A stretch of DNA of 64,000 bases from NCBI GenBank assembly GCA_949128115.1, contig OX421968.1, forward strand, positions 52,841,423 to 52,905,422, given 5' to 3'. Position numbers and translations under genes: made by a program. Below are positions 20,888 through 32,950 of this stretch, piece by piece. The stretch is from Anaspis maculata. Taxonomy: Eukaryota > Arthropoda > Insecta > Coleoptera > Scraptiidae. Numbering within the stretch: the stretch's first letter is position 1; every line of letters starts with the position of its first letter. The notes under the pieces are model-generated. The model ran no database searches, was not told where the DNA came from, and saw nothing but the letters and a program-made list of their open reading frames with translations.

Positions 20888-22904
20888 TTAGCGCATTTTC
20901 CATCTTGATGAAAATCGCTATTGCAACCGCTTTGTCCGTCCGTCCGTCCGTCCGTCCGTCCGTCCGTCCGTCTGTTCCTCGAACTCCTCCCAAACTAGAC
21001 GACCTAGCTTTCTAATTTTTTCGCTGTTACATAGCTGCCATTCCCAAAGGAGGGCTAGGCTATATTGGATGTCTATATTACGCCGCCAACACAGAAAAAA
21101 CCGCCCCCGATGAACTTCAAATAACATAATATTGAACTTTTTACCAGACCTGATGCTCTGGTGTTCTCATTTTTTGAATAATACATAGTTGCCACTTATA
21201 AACGTAAGCCAAGAAACATTCCGTCTTCAATATGCGCCGCCCACATGAAAAAACTGCTAAAAACCGCCCCCAATCACTTTAAAATGAAAAACATAAACCC
21301 GAAGACATAGCGATCTGATTCTTTCGGTATATAAATAGCTGACTAAAAATGGGAAAGGATAGGCTACTTTTGGTTAGTCGCCGCCCCCAGATTCCGCCCC
21401 CAAACGATAAAAAGTGCAACTTTCACAAATGTTACTGATTGAGATGTTCCCTTCAACATTTTGGAACTGCCTACTCAAATTGTGCAGCATTTGCTCAGCC
21501 GAACGCTGCCGCTCCCACAAGCCGCCCCCCAAAGTAAGAGATAAATGAAAAACATGAACCCGAAGACATAGCGATCTAAAATTTTCGCTATATGGATAGC
21601 TGACTAAAAATGGAAAAGGATAGGCTACTTTTGATATTGCGCCGCCTCCAGCTTCCGCCCCCAAAAGAAAAAAGTGCAACTTTCAACAATTTTCACTGAT
21701 TTAGCTGATAATGTTACCTCGAACATTTAGAAACTCTTGACTCAAACTGTGCAATAATTTCTTTGCCAAACTCTGCCGCTCCCACACGTCGCCCCCAAAG
21801 TGAAAGATAAATGTAAAACATGAACCTAAAGACATAGCGATCTAATTCTTTCACTATATTGATAGCTGACTGAAATTGGAAAAAGATAAGCCACTTTTAA
21901 TTAGCCGCCGCCTCCAGCTGCCGCCTCCAAACAAAAAAAATGCAACTTTCACAATTTTCACTGATTGTCATATTCCCCATACATTTGGTAACTTCCAACT
22001 CAAACTGTGCAACAGTTACTTTGCCGAATGCTGCCGCCCCCATACGCTGCCATCAAAGACATAACCCGAAGACATAACGATCTAATTCTTTCGCTATATA
22101 GATAGCTTACTAAAAATGGGAAAAAAAAATAGGCTACTTTTGATATGACGCCGCCTCCAACTTCCACCCCCAAAAGAAAAAAGTGCAACTTTCAATAATT
22201 TCCACTGATTTACATTTTAATGTTACCTCAAACATTCAGAAACTCCCAACTCAAACTGTGGAAGAGTTTCTTTGCCAAACTCTGTCGGTCCCACACGCCG
22301 CCCCCAAAAGAAGAGATAAATGTAGCCCCTGAAGACAAAGCGATCCAATTGTTCCGCTATATAGATAGCTGACTAAAAATGGGAAGAGATAGGCCACTTT
22401 TGATTAGTCGCCGCCTCCAGCTCCCGCCCCCAAACAAAAAAAATGCAACTTTCACAATTTTCAATGATTGTCATATTTCCTTAAACATTTAGAAACTCCT
22501 AACTCAAACTGTGCAACAGTTACTTTGCCGAATGCTGCCACCCCCACACGCTGCCCTCAAAGTAAGAGATAAATGGAAAACATAAACCCGAAGACATAGC
22601 GACCTAATTCTTTCGCTATATGGATAGCCGACTAAAAATGGGAGAGAATAGACTACTGTTGATTAGTCGCCGCTCCCAGCTCCTGCCCTCAAACAAAAAA
22701 ATATTGATGAGTGAAGGAATTTCCATTCAAATCTATTTCATTGGCAAGACCCCATTCTGATAACAAAATATCACAATGAGTTTCGAATGAAGAAAGTGGG
22801 CAAGGAATGGTGTTTCTCCTTCAACCAAATTTCTTGACGTTCACACTTTCTTTGAGAAAATGCGCTACTGAGACTTACGCACGTGAAGGCATACTAACTT
22901 GTTT
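20888..22904 (-). mobile_element. Helentron-associated element, copy B (inverted)
   Basis: Reverse complement of copy A throughout: AGCGCATTTTCCATC hairpin end at the left, (GTCC)n at about 20937-20972 (longer than in A), six tandem units, and the 5' module ending CTTGTTT at 22904. A and B lie in inverted orientation with a 108-bp spacer, giving an inverted repeat of about 4.15 kb in total. Confidence 0.75.
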
Positions 22905-24185
22905 CAGCTGCGAGAGGCTTTATCGACTGACATCACCATCATTGACTTGAAAAATTGGGATTCTTTTCTCTTCAAATTTAAAAAGCGGATAACAATATCT
23001 CGAGACGGTTTTTGAATTTGGGAAAGACGACCAATGAAGCATGCTGCAACATCACATTGATACTGAATGTGCCCGGTGTGGCTAAAAGTGCAAGACTGGT
23101 AACCATATACGCTGCATCAAGATTCCCAAATGGTTACCAATTAGTCGCATCATGGGTGATTTTGTTACTGCCCAAGTTTCTGGAAACTTCCAAACGTGAT
23201 ATATCTCCTAGATGAGTAGGGGTAGAGCCATATATTTATCCTTTTTGATCTTTGTGAAGCAAGATTTTTTTTGTACTTGTCATCGTTGAAATGTCAACGT
23301 GTATGTAAGCTATCAACTACACATCGATAGTGAAAACAGAAGACCAACTAAAGTTTTCTCAGGAAATCTGGACTTCGAGGAAGAAGAAAATTGAATGCGA
23401 ACTTGAAATTGATCAGCTGAAAATGCATGTCAGGTCAGGTCAAGTCAGTTGAAATGACCTTTTGACCCCTTTGACCCTGAAATGGTCGGGCACTGAAATG
23501 ATTATGCTGGAAGTACGTTCCCAGAAAATGAATATGAGTTTCCATGAACGATCTAAAAACTATTTCGATTTCGTACTTTTTATGGCGAGGGATGCGTAGG
23601 GATGTTAATTTGGCCATTCCTGTAGTATTTTTTAATTTAGTACCATGGCGTACAATTTTCTTTACATTCACTTTCAGCAATCATTTTGAAGCACAATAAA
23701 AGAAAAGTTGACAACTTCGAAAAATAAATTTGAGATATAGAACGAAATGAAGTAGGCGCATAGACTTCTTGATGTTGCATGCATGGGAATTTGCGATTTT
23801 GTGATTGGTTTCAGCCTGTGGTTCCGCAGTTATTATCTACTCACGGGGCGGGGCCTAACCTATGGAGTTAATGAAAATCGTTGATCAATCAAAGGCGCAT
23901 ATTTAATGTGTGCAGTAATCAATAGGAGTAGATAATAGTATATTATTCAACAAGTTGGTAATTATTGTCATAATATGCACGCCGCACAAAAGTGACAAAC
24001 CACAACGCGTGATAAGACAACGTACCGCTCGACATAGGTACCCTACGTGTTCATAGTAAATAAAATGAGACAAAAGGAGACCGAAGAAATGTCCAGGGTG
24101 AAATCATAATTATTTCATTTATTCCGCATACGTTTCTTGTGATGTTGATTAGAATTTACCATATTCTTCAAATATCCTCCATATA
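22905..24185. other. no gene recognised
   Basis: AT-rich. The open frame at 23012-23215 has no identifiable domain. Confidence 0.35.
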
Positions 24186-24187
24186 TA

Positions 24188-25795
24188 CAGGGTGTTTCAG
24201 CGATGATAGCAAAAAAATTAACTGTGGGTATATAATTTTGCAAAGTTCGGCCTAATGACGAAGATACAGTCCTCCAAAGTTCACTTTTTCCGGATTTCCA
24301 AAATTTCTAACTCTGGAACGTTTTGGCAAATTCAGCTTCAATTGAGCATAAATAAGCTGGTTTGTCATAATTATCTTACAACCTGCCAAATTTGGATAGA
24401 ATCCAATCAGTGGCGTAGAAGTTATGAGATGTCACCTTAAGTCAACTTTTCTTCGGATGCTCTAAATTATTGACCCTCATAACTCCTACACCACTGGTTG
24501 GATTCTTTCCAAATTTGGCAGGTTGATAGATAATAATGACAAACCAGCTTTTGCTGAATTAAAGCTAAGTTTGTCGAAACGTTCCTGAGTTACAAATTTT
24601 TGAAATCCGAAAAAAGTGAACTTTGGAGGACTGTATCTTTCTCATTAGGCCGAACTTTGCAAAATTGTATATAGGTTTTCGTTATACAGAGTGTTTCAAA
24701 TTTAAATCGCGTCCTTCCAGGAAATGATGGGAAATGTCAAAAGAAGTAGACTTTCTTGGAAAAATATATGTCAGAAACGAATAATAACGGAGATATAGAC
24801 GTTCAAAGTTGAACTTTAAAAATCGATTTTTCGTCATAACGTTGAAATTTCTTAACCGATTTTGTTGAAATTTGAACCGTAGATTACTGAAATAAGTCGG
24901 TATCTAACAATAATAACGCGTTCAATCAAAATTTTTCAGGGACGTGGATAATGAGGGATGCCTCTGCTTTTTCACCCCTATTTTTTACCGCTCCAAGTAA
25001 TTTTGGAAATTGTTCATACTTTTAAATCTTCCGTTCAATTTTGAAGAAAAAAATACTTATTCAAAATTTTGATTGAATGCCTTGTTCCCAAGATATTTGG
25101 GTTTGAAACTACGAAAAACACATCTAAAATATCCACTTTCAAGAGCCCAAAAAATGTTTTTTCCTAAATACTTCTCGTTTCTTAGAAAAACTCATGGTTC
25201 ATCAACTTAAAACACCTAGAAAACCTATTTCAATGCAGGAATCATTAGTTATCTTGGATTTCAACTTTTTGACTTTTGAAAGTGCGACGATGGTGTTTTC
25301 GAGATGTTTTCCAAAGTTTCAACCTCAAATATCTCAAGAACAAAGCCTTCTATCAAATTTTTGCAAGAGTAACTTCTCCTTCCAAATTGAATGTAAAATT
25401 AAAAAATTTCAACAATTTACAAAATTACCCGAGAGGGTAGAAACTAGGGGTTTAAAAGCGGGAGCACCCCCCATTATTCAAGCCCCTGAAAATTTTGATG
25501 GAACGCGTTATTGGTGTTCGATATCGACTTATTTCAGTAAGCTTTGATTCAAATTTGAACAAAATCGGTTGAGAAATTCCAAAGCTATGACGAAAAAACG
25601 ATTTTCAAAGTTCAACTCTGAACGCCTATATCTCCCTCATTATTCGTTTCTGACATATATCTTTTTGAGAGAGTCTACTTGTTTTGGAGTTTCTCATCAT
25701 TTTCTGAAAGGACGCGATTTAAATCTGAAACACCCTGTATTTTGACGAGATCTACCTACAGTTGAATTTTTTGCTATCATCCCTGGAACACCCTG
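24188..25795. mobile_element. fold-back element type 1 (CAGGGTGTTTCAGSGATGATAGC ends), carrying a nested element
   Basis: The ends CAGGGTGTTTCAGCGATGAT and its near-complement are flanked by TA (24186-24187, 25796-25797). Left arm 24188-24440 and right arm about 24470-24684 plus 25740-25795 fold on each other (GCAAAGTTCGGCCTAATGA, TCCAAATTTGGCAGGTTG). The uninterrupted relative at 43788-44344 is 557 bp. Removing the nested 24687-25737 element plus one TA leaves 555 bp, so the two agree. No coding. Confidence 0.9.
24687..25737. mobile_element. fold-back element type 2, nested in type 1, 1051 bp
   Basis: The ends CAGAGTGTTTCAAATTTAAA and complement are flanked by TA on both sides (24685-24686, 25738-25739). 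The empty site in the sister type-1 copy (about 44281-44300, TCGTCATATTTTTACGAG) shows a single TA, which proves a TA target duplication as in Tc1/mariner. The whole element is a palindrome, with arms of about 330-400 bp around a less symmetric core (about 25010-25380). The 117-codon open frame inside reads palindrome sequence. Confidence 0.9.
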
Positions 25796-25798
25796 TAT

Positions 25799-25872
25799 TT
25801 AGCGCACTTCTACGAACAGGAAGCCGCTTTTGTTCTCTCTTTGTTCGTCTGTCTGTCCGTACGTCCGTCCAT
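25799..25872 (-). mobile_element. Helentron-like 3' end, copy G (divergent subfamily)
   Basis: Starts TTAGCGCACTTCTACGAAC, with a hairpin partner GGAAGCCGCT, then CTTTGTTCGTCTGTCTGTCC and more GTCC units. This is the same order as the 3' modules of copies B and F. The 5' end of this copy was not located. It abuts the TA of the type-1 fold-back. Confidence 0.65.
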
Positions 25873-26031
25873 TTTTGCTACCTATATACCTATCTTACAC
25901 ATGAATAGCCCCTCTCTCCTCCCTATAACGAAAGGTTGTTTCGCACATGTCATTGGTTGGTTCCTTTTTATTCTTTTCATTGGTGCAAAGGAGAATTCAC
26001 AGTTGAAAATGGGTGAAGTCTGCACAAGGGC

Positions 26032-26165
26032 CACTACTACTACTACTACTTCTACTACTACTACTACTACTACTTCTACTACTACTACTACTACTTCTAC
26101 TACTACTAATACTACTTCTACTACTACTTCTACTACTACTACTACTACTTCTACTACTACTACTT

Positions 26166-26206
<41 letters not shown>
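26032..26206 (+). repeat. (ACT)n trinucleotide microsatellite
   Basis: About 175 bp of ACT/TCT units with scattered TCT and AAT variants. Long Thr/Ser/Leu-only open frames in all phases are by-products. Confidence 0.98.
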
Positions 26207-26207
<1 letters not shown>

Positions 26208-26887
26208 ACAACTTCTTGTCGAATCATATTCAACTTGCAAAAACACCCTAATAAGAGCCAGGTTTTAAAATAAGACCCCACAAAGAGCCCCCGCAGACGC
26301 CGGTCCAGATTGTGATTCAGAAACGAATTTTGCTTCCACACAGAAAGGAACGGAAGGTGTTGATTTTAGCAAAAATGGTAGTTGAACGACTGTATCCACC
26401 GGAACAACGTAAGAACTCCATGAGGTTTTTTCAGATTTTCTTAAATTCTTTTAGGGGACCCACCCCCCTCTTGATTGATGGGCCCCGAGCGTCATTTTTC
26501 GGCTCAGAAGAATCACATTGTCCCTAGGACGATTCTCTGTACGCTCCCAGAGGTCGCCTCTTCACCGTCACTACCTTGACTACTTTCATTGAAGATATTG
26601 TTTTTAACGTTATCTATCAAGTTGCAATGATGGTGAGATGTTCACTCCGTTACTATTTTCATTTGAGACTTACTAAATACTTTTTTCACAAATTAGAAGT
26701 GAATTTATAATCGGGAATGAGCAATTTTGACATGCGTGCGAAGAAAAGGTGAAAAATGCAAATGGATGAATTGAATATCGCACCATACCAAATAGATGTA
26801 CCAAACCCAGTGCATTCATGATCATAAAATAACTAGTTGCAATTGAAATAATAAGAAAGTATCAAAGACAGATGATCGAGGATATTC
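26207..26887. other. no gene recognised
   Basis: Short open frames only. The sequence GACCCACCCCCCTCTTGATTG near 26457 is GC-rich locally, but I recognise no repeat or gene. Confidence 0.3.
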
Positions 26888-28908
26888 AAACAAGTGAGTA
26901 TGCCTTCACGTGCGTGAGTCTCAGTAGCGCATTTTCTCAAAGAGGCATATTGTGAACGTAAAGAAATTTGGTTGAAGGAAAGACACCATTCCTTGCCCAC
27001 TTTCTTCATTCGAAACTCATTGTGATATTGTGTTATCAGAATGGGGTACTTGCCAATGAAATAGATCTGAATGAAAATTCTTTCACTCATCAATATATTT
27101 TTTTGATTGAGGGCGGGAGCTGGGAGCGGCGACTAATCAACAGTAGTCTATTCTTTCCAATTTTTAGTCGGCTATCCAAATAGCGAAAGAATCAGATCGC
27201 TATGTCTTCGGGTTTATGTTTTCCATTTATCTCTTACTTTGAGGGCAGCGTGTGGGGGTGGCAGCATTCGGCAAAGTAACTGTTGCACAGTTTGAGTTAA
27301 GAGTTTCTAAATGTTTAAGGAAATATGACAATCAGTGAAAATTGTGAAAGTCGCATTTTTTTTGTTTGAGGGTGGGAGCTGGAGGCGGCGACTAATCAAA
27401 AGTGGCCTATCTCTTCCCATTTTTAGTCAGCTATCTATATAGCGGAACAATTAGATCGCTATGTCTTCAGGGTTATGTTTCACATTTATCTCTTACTTTG
27501 GGGGCGGCGCGGCGTGTTGGAGCGGCAGAGTTTGGCAAAGAAATTCTTCCACAGTTTGAGTTTAAAGTTTCTGAATGTTTGAGGTAACATTAAAATGTAA
27601 ATCAGTGGAAATTATTGAAAGTTGCACTTTTTTCTTTTGGGGGTGGAAGTTGGAGGCGGCGCCATGCCAAAGGTAGCCTATTCTTTCCCATTTTTAGTTT
27701 GCTATCCATATAGCGAAAGATTTAGATCGTTATGTCTTCGGGTTTATGTTTTTCATTCATCTCTCACTTTGAGGGCAGCGTGTGGGGGCGGCAGCATTCG
27801 GCAAAGTAACTGTTGCACAGTTTGAGTTGGGAGTTTCTTAATGTAAGGGAACTATGACAATCAGTGAAAATTGTGAAAGTTGCATTTTTGTTTGTTTGAA
27901 GGCGGCAGCTGGAGGCGGCGGCTAATTAAAAGTGGCCTATATTTTTCCAATTTCAGTCAGCTATCAATATAAAGGAAGAATTAGATCGCTATGTCTTCAG
28001 GTTCATGTTTTACATTTATCTCTCACTTTGGGGGCGGCGTGTGGGAGCGGCAGAGTTTGGCGAAGAAATTCTTGCACAGTTTGAGTCAAGAGTTTGAGTC
28101 ATTTAAAAAATGTTCAAGGTAACAGTATCAGCTAAATCAGTGAAAATTGTTGAAAGTTGCACTTTCTTCTGTTGAGGGCGGAAGCTGGAGGCGGCGCCAT
28201 ATCAAAAGTAGCCTATCCTTGTCCATTTTTAGTCAGCTATCCATAAAGCGAAGAACTTAGATCGCTGTCTTTGGGTTCATGTTTTTCATTTATCTCTTAC
28301 TTTGGGGGCGGCGTGTGGGAGCGGCAGCGTTCGGCTGAGCAAATGTTGCACAATTTAAGTTGGCAATTCCTAAATGTTTAAGGGAACATCTCAATCAGTA
28401 ACATTTGTGAAAGTTGCACTTTTTATCGTTTGGGGGCGGCGACTAACCAAAAGTAGCCTATCCTTTCCCATTTTTAATCAGCAATTTATATACCGAAAGA
28501 ATCAGATCGCTTTGTCTTCGGGTTTATGTTTTCTATGTTAAAGTGATTGGGGGCGGTTTTTAGCAGTTTTTCCATGTCGGCGGCGCATATTGATGACGGA
28601 ATGTTTCTTGGCTTACGTTTATAAGTGGCAACTATGTATTATTCAAAAAATGAGAACACCAGAGCATCAGGTCTGGTAGAAAGTGCAATATTATGTTATT
28701 TCAAGTTTATCGGGGGCGGTTTTCTCTATATTGGCGGCGCAATATAGACATTCAATATAGCCTAGCCCTCCTTTGGGAGTGGCAGCTATGTAACAGCGAA
28801 AAAATTAGAAAGCTAGATCGTCTAGTTTGGGAGGAGTTCGAGGAACGGACGGACGGACGGACAAAGCGGTTGCAATAGCGATTTTCATCAAGATGGAAAA
28901 TGCGCTAA
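26888..28908 (+). mobile_element. Helentron-associated element, copy C
   Basis: Full-length copy with the same 5' module (AAACAAGTGAGTATGCC, CTCAGTAGCGCATTTTCT), six central units, (GGAC)n at about 28847-28862 and a 3' hairpin ending GGAAAATGCGCTAA. At 2021 bp it is almost the length of A, B and E. Small indels differ among copies (for example an expanded unit around 28080-28120). Confidence 0.75.
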
Positions 28909-29894
28909 AAATCGCTGGGATAAGCAAGTACCCAGCGCTTGACAAAAAAAATCGTTCAGAGTTGGCTTGGCTTGATCTCGAAAAATTTAGCCATTCGACC
29001 ATTGAAGTGGCTCTCCAGTCCGATGAATATTTTGCTTCCAAAGCCAACCCTGAATGGTTGTTTTGTAATAAATATAACGAGAAGCAAGTTTTGTACCAAT
29101 CGTTTTGAGCTTTCCTTGAACAGATGATTTTCGAAGTAGGTAATCATCGAAGATAGAGAAATATGATTTGAAACACCGTTTCAGCGTTTCTTCGAATGTC
29201 GACAAAAAGCTTTCAACGCAGCAATAATAATAATAATTAATCAATAAATAATAATCTGTACGTAATGACGATAGATTTTTGCTGTTGCTGTTGTTGTATT
29301 TTGTGCTTTTGTATCGTACAGTATTGTAGGCACTAAGGCACTTTTTTTGTTTGTTCAAAATCCAATTCCAGTATGATTCTAACGAATTTTTCATTACTGA
29401 TATTTTCTGGTGGTTAACTTTAGTGAAGTGGAATTTAAGAGGGACTGGCTTTGATCTTTATACAACCTGTATATTTTATGATACGTATTACACCATTAGT
29501 CGCCGCCGGCGGTAGGTCGTATGCTAATACGGCTATTCTCAATTAATTAATTAGCATTACTTTAGATTAGGATGGCTTAGGATGATGTAATGTATGTTTG
29601 ATCATTCTTCAGTGAAGCCCATTTTCACAGTTAGGGGTACGTGGCAGTTGAAACAATAGATTTTTGCCGGTTATTCATTTTTCTTTCACGCAAAAAAAAC
29701 AAGATGACCAAAATTCATGACAAAATGCTCGACTTCCATCATCTTGAGTCACCACCACCAGAGCTCCGAAAAACAGCTGCAGCAGCTTCATGAACTTACT
29801 ACCCGAAAATTACTATACTACGAGAAGATTTCAAAGCCCATTTAGGCATTTTACCGAGAACATAGCCTGTTTCAATAATTAGCTCCCCCAACAT
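28909..29894. other. spacer between copies C and D
   Basis: An open frame continues from inside copy C to 29108 (SELAWLDLEKFSHSTIEV...), with protein-like composition but no recognisable domain. The rest is AT-rich with AATAATAATAA (29224) and a CACCACCACCA run (29750). Confidence 0.3.
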
Positions 29895-30339
29895 AAATAA
29901 GTGAGTATGCCTTCACGTGCGTGAGTCTCAGTAGCGCATTTTCTCAAAGAGGCAGATTGTGAACGTGAAGAAATTTGGTTGAAGGAGAAACACCATTTCT
30001 TGGCCACTTTCTTCATTCGAAACTCATTGTGATATATCAACAGTAGTCTATTCTTTCCCATTTTTAGTCGGCTATCCATATAGCGAAAGAATTAGATCGC
30101 TATGTCTTCGGGTTTATGTTTTCCATTTATCTCTTACTTTGAGGGCAGCGTGTGGGGGTGGCAGCATTCGGCAAAGTAACTGTTGCACAGTTTGAGTTAG
30201 GAGTTTCTAAATGTTCAAGGAAATATGACAATCAGTGAGAATTGTGAAAATTGCATTTTTTTTGTTTAGGGGCGGGAGCTGGAGGCGGCGACTAATCAAA
30301 AGTGGCCTATCTCTTCCCATTTTTAGTCAGCTATCTATA

Positions 30340-32241
30340 CAGGGTGTTTCATGAGGAAACCGACAAAGCTTGAGGGTAGGTCCAGTTTTTCTAGAGGAAC
30401 TAGGATCTCGCTTTGAAATTTTTCTACCCCTTTTCGTTTTGATGTTACAGAGTGAATCATGTATTTTGTCGAAGTTTTTGATGAGCCATATTTTCCGAAT
30501 GGCTTATTGGATTGGACTGAAATTTGATAGGTATGATCTTCCAATGATAGCTAATACATTGCACCATAAAATTGTTCAGAAGTTTCAGGGCCGGACTGAT
30601 TTTTTTTTATTTTCAAAGTTTTTGTTGGAAAAGTCATATCTTTCAATGTTTTTTTGGAAAACCAAAATCAGATTTAGAAACACGAGAAAAAATGCTACAA
30701 GAAACATCCTTCAATTTCTTCGGCACACCCAAAGTCTTCCCAGAAAAAAACATTTTTTGAGTTTTGGATCGGCTGCGATCTAGTGAAAATCAGTCAAGCA
30801 CGCATTCTTTCACGGATCTTTGAGATGTTCATCCTCTAATTTGATGCTGTCGCGGTTTTTTTCACTATTCCCACATTAGTATCACTTGGTACGGCAAAAA
30901 AGACAAAAGTCCAGGACCGGAATCAAGTCTAGTAAACATTATTTCTAAAAATCCGATTTTTCAGTATTTAGTTAGAAAATTACAGCACAAAGTTATGGTG
31001 AAGTGGCTGAAAAATGCTCTTTTGTCTGCATTTGGAACTTTAGGTCACTATAAAAACCAGCTAAACAAATTTCTCATTTGTTGATTTCAAGAATACAAAA
31101 AATTATTTCCGAAACTTTTCGCGAACAAAATAAAAAGAAGCAAGAATGATAATTATTCAGAAATGTAATTTCAATGTGTAGAAAACGAACAATATCAATG
31201 TTTGTATGTTATGTTTATGTTAATGTTTATCAAATTTCGGAAATAATCTCTCTCTTGTCTGCATTTGGAACTTTAGGTCACTTTAGAAACCAGCTAAACA
31301 AATTTCTTATTTTGTTAATTTCAAGAATACAAAAAATTATTTCCGAAATTTGTTAAACATTACATAAACATAACATACAAACATTGATATTGTTCGTTTT
31401 CTACACATTAAAATTACGTTTCTGAATAATTATCATTCTTGCTTCTTTTTATTTTGTTCGCGAAAAGTTTCGGAAATAATTATTTGTATTCTTGAAATCA
31501 ACAAAAGGAGAAATTTGTTTAGCTGGTCTCTAAAGTGACCTAAAGTTCCAAATACAGACAAAAGAGCATTTTTCAGCAACTTCACCATAACTTTATGCTG
31601 TAAATTTCCAACTGAATACTGAAAAATCGGATCTTTAGAAATGATGTTTACTAGACTTGATTCCGGTCCTGGACTTTTGTCTTTTTTGCCGTGCCAAGTG
31701 ATACTAATGTGGAAAAGTGAAAAAAACCGTGACAGCATCAAATTAGAGGATGAACATCTCAAAGATCCGCGAAAGAATCAGTGCTTGACTGATTTTCACT
31801 AGATCGCAGCCGACCCAAATCTCAAAAGATATTTTCTTCTGGGTAGACTTTGGGTGTGCCGTAGAAATTAAAGAATGTTCCTTGTAGAATTTTTTCTGTA
31901 GTTTCTGAATCTGATACTGGTTTTGCAAAAAAACATTGGAAAATATGACTTTTTTAACAAAAACTTTGAAAATAAAAAAAATCAGTCCGGCCCTGAAACT
32001 TCTGAACAACTTTATGGTGCAATGTATTAGCTATCATGAGGAGATCATACCTATCAAATTTCAGTTCAATTCAATAAGCCATTCGGAGGATATAGCTCAT
32101 CAAAAACTTCGACAAAATATATGATTCACCCTGTAACATCAAAACGAAAAGCGATAGAAAAATTTCAAAGCGAGATCCTAGTTCCCCTAGAAAAACTGGA
32201 CCTACCCTTAAGCTATGTCGGTTTCCTCATGAAACACCCTG
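30340..32241. mobile_element. fold-back element type 3, 1902 bp, inserted in copy D
   Basis: The ends CAGGGTGTTTCATGAGGAAA and complement are flanked by TA (30338-30339, 32242-32243). The intact unit in copy C at about 27430 reads CTATCTATATAGCGG where copy D has CTATCTA-[element]-TATAGCGG, proving TA duplication. The arms are about 900 bp each. The centre (31010-31350) holds a third copy of the CTGCATTTGGAACTTTAGG block, so the core itself is rearranged. Open frames of up to 137 codons lie in the arms without any domain. Confidence 0.9.
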
Positions 32242-32511
32242 TATAGCGGAACAATTAGATCGCTATGTCTTCAGAGTTATGTTTTACATTTATCTCTTAC
32301 TTTGGGGGCGGCGCGGCGTGTGGGAGCGGCAGAGTTTGGCAAAGAAATTCTTCCACAGTTTGAGTTGGGAGTTTCTGAATGTTTGAGGTAACATTAAAAT
32401 GTAAATCAGTGAAAATTATTGAAAGTTGCACTTTTTTTCTTTTGGGGGTGAAAGTTGGAGGCGGCGTCATATCAAAAGTAGTCTATTCTTTCCCATTTTT
32501 AGTCGGCTACC

Positions 32512-32950
32512 ATTTTGACCATTGATTAAGTCTGTCCCTACAGTTGTTTTTTTTTCTTTCTTACTTTGGCTTAATTGCTGTTATCTTTCCTTCTTGCTCT
32601 ATCCTCTTGCACTGAGGATACAGATTTCTATTTAATTTTGTGTTAATTTTTGTTCAATTTTGTGTAAATTTCTTACATTTGATTTCTTACTTTAATTTTT
32701 ACATCATTTTCTTGTGATGAAAATTAGCAATTGATTTTGTTTTCCTCCCTCATTCCATATAATTCATGTGTTAAGAATTTATTGCTTGTTTTTTTTTGTT
32801 TTGTCTGCTATGCATTTTTTCTTGTCATATTTTATTTTGTAACATGTTGAGAGGGTTAAGTAGAATAGCAATTGTGCTAGACTTCGCCCCTCTTCATTTG
32901 TTATTCATTTACTGAATAAAGTCCATTTATTATTATTATTTATTATTATA
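32512..32950 (+). mobile_element. 3' tail of a LINE, inserted in copy D
   Basis: About 440 bp of unrelated sequence splits a copy-D unit between TAGTCGGCTA and AAGCGAAAGAATTAG. It ends in AATAAAGTCC and a TTATTATTATTTATTATTA tail, typical of a 5'-truncated non-LTR element with a simple-repeat 3' end. No RT sequence is included. Confidence 0.6.

Noticed and set aside
18753..22904. CRISPR-like regular repeats
   Set aside because: Repeat units are about 260 bp with no short identical repeat/unique spacer pattern, and the context is eukaryotic transposon sequence.
25194..25547. 117-codon frame
   Set aside because: Lies in the core and arm of the nested fold-back element at 24687-25737; no recognisable domain.
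25841..26341. Open frames of poly-Thr, poly-Ser and poly-Leu
   Set aside because: They are the three phases and strands of the (ACT)n microsatellite, not proteins.
30370..30783. 137-codon frame
   Set aside because: Lies entirely in one arm of the 30340-32241 palindrome; the mirror arm has a different, broken version and there is no domain.
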